From assembly GCF_000701905.1 (NCBI RefSeq), contig NZ_JNKC01000004.1, positions 186,001 to 250,000 on the forward strand: DNA of 64,000 nucleotides, written 5' to 3'. A program made the position numbers and the translations under genes. The notes beneath the pieces were generated by a model that saw only the letters and a program-made list of their open reading frames with translations, was not told the origin of the DNA and ran no database searches. Shown one piece after another: positions 61,529 through 64,000 of the stretch. The stretch comes from Proteiniclasticum ruminis DSM 24773 (GTDB lineage Bacteria > Bacillota > Clostridia > Clostridiales > Clostridiaceae). Every line of letters starts with the position of its first letter. The stretch's first letter is position 1.

Positions 61529-61551
61529 GGGTCAGCACCAAGTGCTGACCC
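61529..61551. terminator. Bidirectional hairpin terminator
   Basis: Perfect 10-bp stem GGGTCAGCAC-CAA-GTGCTGACCC between the convergent radical SAM and OppA-like genes, with T-rich flanks on both sides. Confidence 0.8.
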
Positions 61552-61570
61552 CCCTTTCATTCAAGGAGAT

Positions 61571-63313
61571 TTATTTACCAAACTGAGCATCATTGTTGCC
61601 CGAGTCTGATGTCCACATTTCAAGCATATTGATTGGGTCGTTGAAGTCTGCAATCCAGCCATTTCTAGCTACGTCGAAGTTTCCTGCTTTTCTCTCATTG
61701 AGGAATACGCTCCATTCCAGAGTCTTGATGGTCATATCAATACCGATGACGGAGAAGTCCTGCTGAAGAGCTTCTGCGATGGCAACGTGTGCGGAGGACT
61801 CATTGGTCACATACTCAAATTTGAGTGGTGTGGATGCATCCAGCATACCATCAGCGGTGAACTTGTATCCAGCTTCTTCCAGAAGAGCGATGGCTTCATC
61901 CACAGCCGCATCAGAGTATTCTGGGTCAAAGTATCCAGCTGTTGCTTCGTCTGGATAGGTGTAGTCTGCATCGTTGGTCTTGAACTCGCCGCCATGACCG
62001 TCCATCATCTTTGCAGGGATGAACGCATTGGCTGGCTGCTGGCCTGTCTGTCCGATATTTTCTGCAATATATCCTCTGTCGATGAGAAGAGCCATGGCTT
62101 TTCTCATGGCATTGGCCTGTGCAGGAGTCTTGCCTTCAAAGAGGCCGCTCTTGACATTAAAGGTCACATAATAGGTTCCAAGCTGATCTACGATGTTAAA
62201 TTCTGGGCTGTCTAGAAGTCCAGCGATTTCATCTGTAGGTACGGTATCAATGAACTGAAGGTCTCCGGACTGATATGCTGCAAAAATAGCTGCATCATCA
62301 TCGCTCAGCATGAATTCCAGTCTTTCAATCATTACCTTGTCAGCGTTGTAATAGTTCGGATTCTTCACATAAACCATACTTTCATTATGGTTCCAGGTCT
62401 GCAAGGTGTATGCACCGTTGGATACAAATCCAGCTTCCAGTGCCCATGCGCCAGGGTTTGTGGCATAATCAGCTGGTGCTTCCACAACATCCTTCTTTAC
62501 AGGCAGATAGGTTGGGAAAGCCACAAGATCCAGGAAGTACGCTGTTGGAGCAGATAAAACAACAGTCAGGGTCTTTCCATCTTCAGATGCTGTCACCTGA
62601 AGGTTGTTGTCGTCAAAACCTGCGATGGAGTTGAACATGTAGCTGTAGTCTGCAGCTGTAGCTGGATCTGCAGCTCTTTTCCATGCATACTCAAAATCCT
62701 TGGCATTGAGCTCGGAACCGTCGCTCCACTTAAGTCCATCTTTCAGAGTGAATACATAGGTAAGGCCATCTTCGGACTCTGTATAGCTTTCAGCTAGAGC
62801 AGGTGCAAGATTTCCTTTGTCATCATAGGTGTAAAGTCCTACAAAAGTATTGGCTGCAAGAGTTGCACCATCTACGGTACTGTTCAGGGCAGGATCCAGT
62901 TTGTCTGGTTCACTGGCCAGCTGAAGCTTCAGCACATTATTAGGTGCAGCACCGTACATAAAGTACTTGGTTCCGTAAGGATTGGAGTAAATACCTGTCA
63001 CATCCGGTTTCTGCAGATAAATATCATTGTAATAATAGATAGGCACTAAAGCGAAGGTTTCCATGAGCATATCTTCAGCTTTATGCATCAGAGCTTCACG
63101 GGCAACGAAGTCTGTGCTGGATTTGATTTCTTTAATGAGGGCATCATATTCTGCCCAAACCAGAGGATCCACCACATCTTCTGCGGGTTCTTCTTCCCCA
63201 GGAGTCTCAACAGGAGTTTCTGGGGTTTCAGGAGTTTCTTCTTTCGCTCCGCAGGCAGCAAGGACAGACAAGGACATGAGCGCAGCAAGTAACAACGCTA
63301 GGGGTTTTTTCAT
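61571..63313 (-). CDS. OppA-type peptide-binding lipoprotein with permuted domain order
   Basis: A 580-residue binding protein. The signal peptide ends in the lipobox LAAC (Cys21), followed by a Glu/Pro/Thr-rich linker (22-50). Residues about 54-121 (AEYDALIKEIKSSTDFVARE to YGTKYFMYGA) are the segment that normally ends OppA/DppA proteins. The usual N-terminal start follows (NNVLKLQLASEPDKLDPALN), and the protein stops at WTSDSGNNDAQFGK, exactly where the relocated segment would continue. The fold could still close because both ends meet in the same lobe. It lies 112 bases after an OppF-type ATPase gene and should deliver peptides to the Opp system. Alternatives are rearranged tandem oppA copies or an assembly join. 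Confidence 0.85.
   Translation of the reverse strand: MKKPLALLLAALMSLSVLAACGAKEETPETPETPVETPGEEEPAEDVVDPLVWAEYDALIKEIKSSTDFVAREALMHKAEDMLMETFALVPIYYYNDIYLQKPDVTGIYSNPYGTKYFMYGAAPNNVLKLQLASEPDKLDPALNSTVDGATLAANTFVGLYTYDDKGNLAPALAESYTESEDGLTYVFTLKDGLKWSDGSELNAKDFEYAWKRAADPATAADYSYMFNSIAGFDDNNLQVTASEDGKTLTVVLSAPTAYFLDLVAFPTYLPVKKDVVEAPADYATNPGAWALEAGFVSNGAYTLQTWNHNESMVYVKNPNYYNADKVMIERLEFMLSDDDAAIFAAYQSGDLQFIDTVPTDEIAGLLDSPEFNIVDQLGTYYVTFNVKSGLFEGKTPAQANAMRKAMALLIDRGYIAENIGQTGQQPANAFIPAKMMDGHGGEFKTNDADYTYPDEATAGYFDPEYSDAAVDEAIALLEEAGYKFTADGMLDASTPLKFEYVTNESSAHVAIAEALQQDFSVIGIDMTIKTLEWSVFLNERKAGNFDVARNGWIADFNDPINMLEMWTSDSGNNDAQFGK
62951..63154 (-). other. Relocated C-terminal segment inside the OppA-like gene
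   Basis: The part of the gene encoding residues 54-121. Its sequence belongs at the C-terminal end of the binding-protein fold: the AEYDALI start, the HKAEDMLMETFALVPIYYY core and the final TKYFMYGA. It is flanked by the Glu/Pro linker before and the canonical N-terminus after. The borders are estimated from family knowledge, not from an alignment. Confidence 0.7.
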
Positions 63314-63425
63314 AGTAATTTCCTCCTTTTTTTCTTGGTCTACCGTAATATTTTATTGATGATTCCCTCGGGCTCGATAAAGCCTTCCGGGAAGTCCCCA
63401 AAATTACTTCAAAAATAAGCTTCTG

Positions 63426-64000
63426 CTACACATTCCAGCAGGCAACAAAATGTTCTCCGCCTCTATCCAGAAGTGGTGGCATTTCCTCTGCGCACTTAGC
63501 TGTTGCATAGCGGCACCTGGTTCTGAAAGAGCAGCCGCTGGGCATTTTCAGTGGACTTGGCACATCGCCTTCCAGCACAATTCTCTTCTTTTCCCGGGCA
63601 ATCTTTGGATCCGGGATGGGCACAGCAGACAGCAGCGATAAGGTATAAGGATGCACAGGATGACTGTTCAGTTCATCCGCGTCCGCAATCTCCACAATTT
63701 TTCCAAGATACATCACCGCAATACGGTTGGCCAGATGATGCACCACAAGAAGATCATGGGCAATGAAGAGATAAGCCACACCAAGTTTACTCTGGAGATC
63801 CTCAAACATATTGAGCACCTGGGCCTGGATGGATACATCAAGGGCCGATACCGGCTCATCGCAGACGATGAACTTCGGCTCCACCGCAAGGGCTCTCGCG
63901 ATGCCGATTCTTTGCCTCTGTCCTCCGGAAAACTCATGGGCATACCGGGCGGCATGCTCTGCATTAAGGCCCACAAGCTCCATGAGATTTAAGATCTTCT
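63426..64000 (-). CDS. Oligopeptide ABC transporter ATPase (OppF/DppF), 5' end beyond the window
   Basis: The partial gene runs off the right edge. The visible 190 residues contain the signature [17 protein letters not shown], Walker [13 protein letters not shown], the His in FIAHDLLVV, and the C-terminal Opp/Dpp domain with [18 protein letters not shown] and CRYATAKC (a Cys pattern that can hold an FeS cluster in some family members). Walker A lies outside. It powers peptide import with the OppA-like protein encoded downstream. Frame and family are clear; OppF is favoured over OppD by its position next to the binding protein. Confidence 0.92.
   Translation of the reverse strand, partial: KILNLMELVGLNAEHAARYAHEFSGGQRQRIGIARALAVEPKFIVCDEPVSALDVSIQAQVLNMFEDLQSKLGVAYLFIAHDLLVVHHLANRIAVMYLGKIVEIADADELNSHPVHPYTLSLLSAVPIPDPKIAREKKRIVLEGDVPSPLKMPSGCSFRTRCRYATAKCAEEMPPLLDRGGEHFVACWNV

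Overview
The window looks like chromosome of an anaerobic low-to-mid GC Firmicute of the class Clostridia. The reasons are strong AGGAGG-type ribosome binding sites on almost every gene, a multi-cluster [FeFe]-hydrogenase-like protein with a thioredoxin-like 2Fe-2S partner, a large iron-sulfur flavoprotein set between HypA and HypB, a flavinylated lipoprotein reductase, an Opp peptide-uptake locus and a flagellin with a CsrA-type leader. I cannot name the species.

Layout. 1-14,000: housekeeping and small regulons. These are a purine permease, 6-phosphogluconate dehydrogenase, two XRE regulators, a MarR/aromatic-acid-exporter pair, an FMN/FAD lipoprotein reductase, a MerR/zinc-ribbon/methyltransferase-like fusion, and a two-component system with a propeller-like lipoprotein, followed by an alpha/beta hydrolase and a degenerate RlmH-like gene. 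14,436-36,692: an AT-richer accessory block that begins exactly at the 3' end of the rlmH-like gene. It is punctuated by three copies of the rlmH 3'-end sequence CCGTATCATAAGTA (14,421; 23,002; 36,679). The second interval carries perfect 12-bp inverted repeats just inside its ends. This is the architecture of a staphylococcal cassette chromosome (SCC) element. Cassette A carries a BceRS-BceAB peptide-antibiotic module and McrBC. Cassette B carries a type I restriction system, a KAP NTPase, unknown small genes, a UDG-like gene with an in-frame TGA, a large serine recombinase missing its catalytic domain, and a complete flagellin gene.

36,800-45,100: an Lnr-like ABC exporter with a NarL-type two-component system, a 5'-truncated SMC-like ATPase, an esterase, a small MGMT-like protein and an aldo/keto reductase. 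45,160-53,042: one long minus-strand cluster, hypB - 924-aa FeS flavoprotein - hypA - DUF5692-like membrane protein - FecBCDE-type metal/chelate uptake. This suggests metal supply and metallocentre assembly working together. 53,300-55,500: a degenerate integrase-like protein paired with an FAD oxidoreductase. 56,000-58,100: the hydrogenase-like operon. 58,278-60,100: small membrane or stress-type proteins and an auto-operator TetR gene. 60,571 to the end: a radical SAM/SPASM protein, then an OppA-type lipoprotein whose C-terminal segment sits at its N-terminus (apparent circular permutation), and an OppF/DppF ATPase cut by the window edge.

The most unusual signals are the SCC-like cassette pair at an rlmH-like gene, the permuted OppA, the flagellin carried as cassette cargo, and the chain of broken genes around the recombinase. 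No rRNA, tRNA or CRISPR array was seen.
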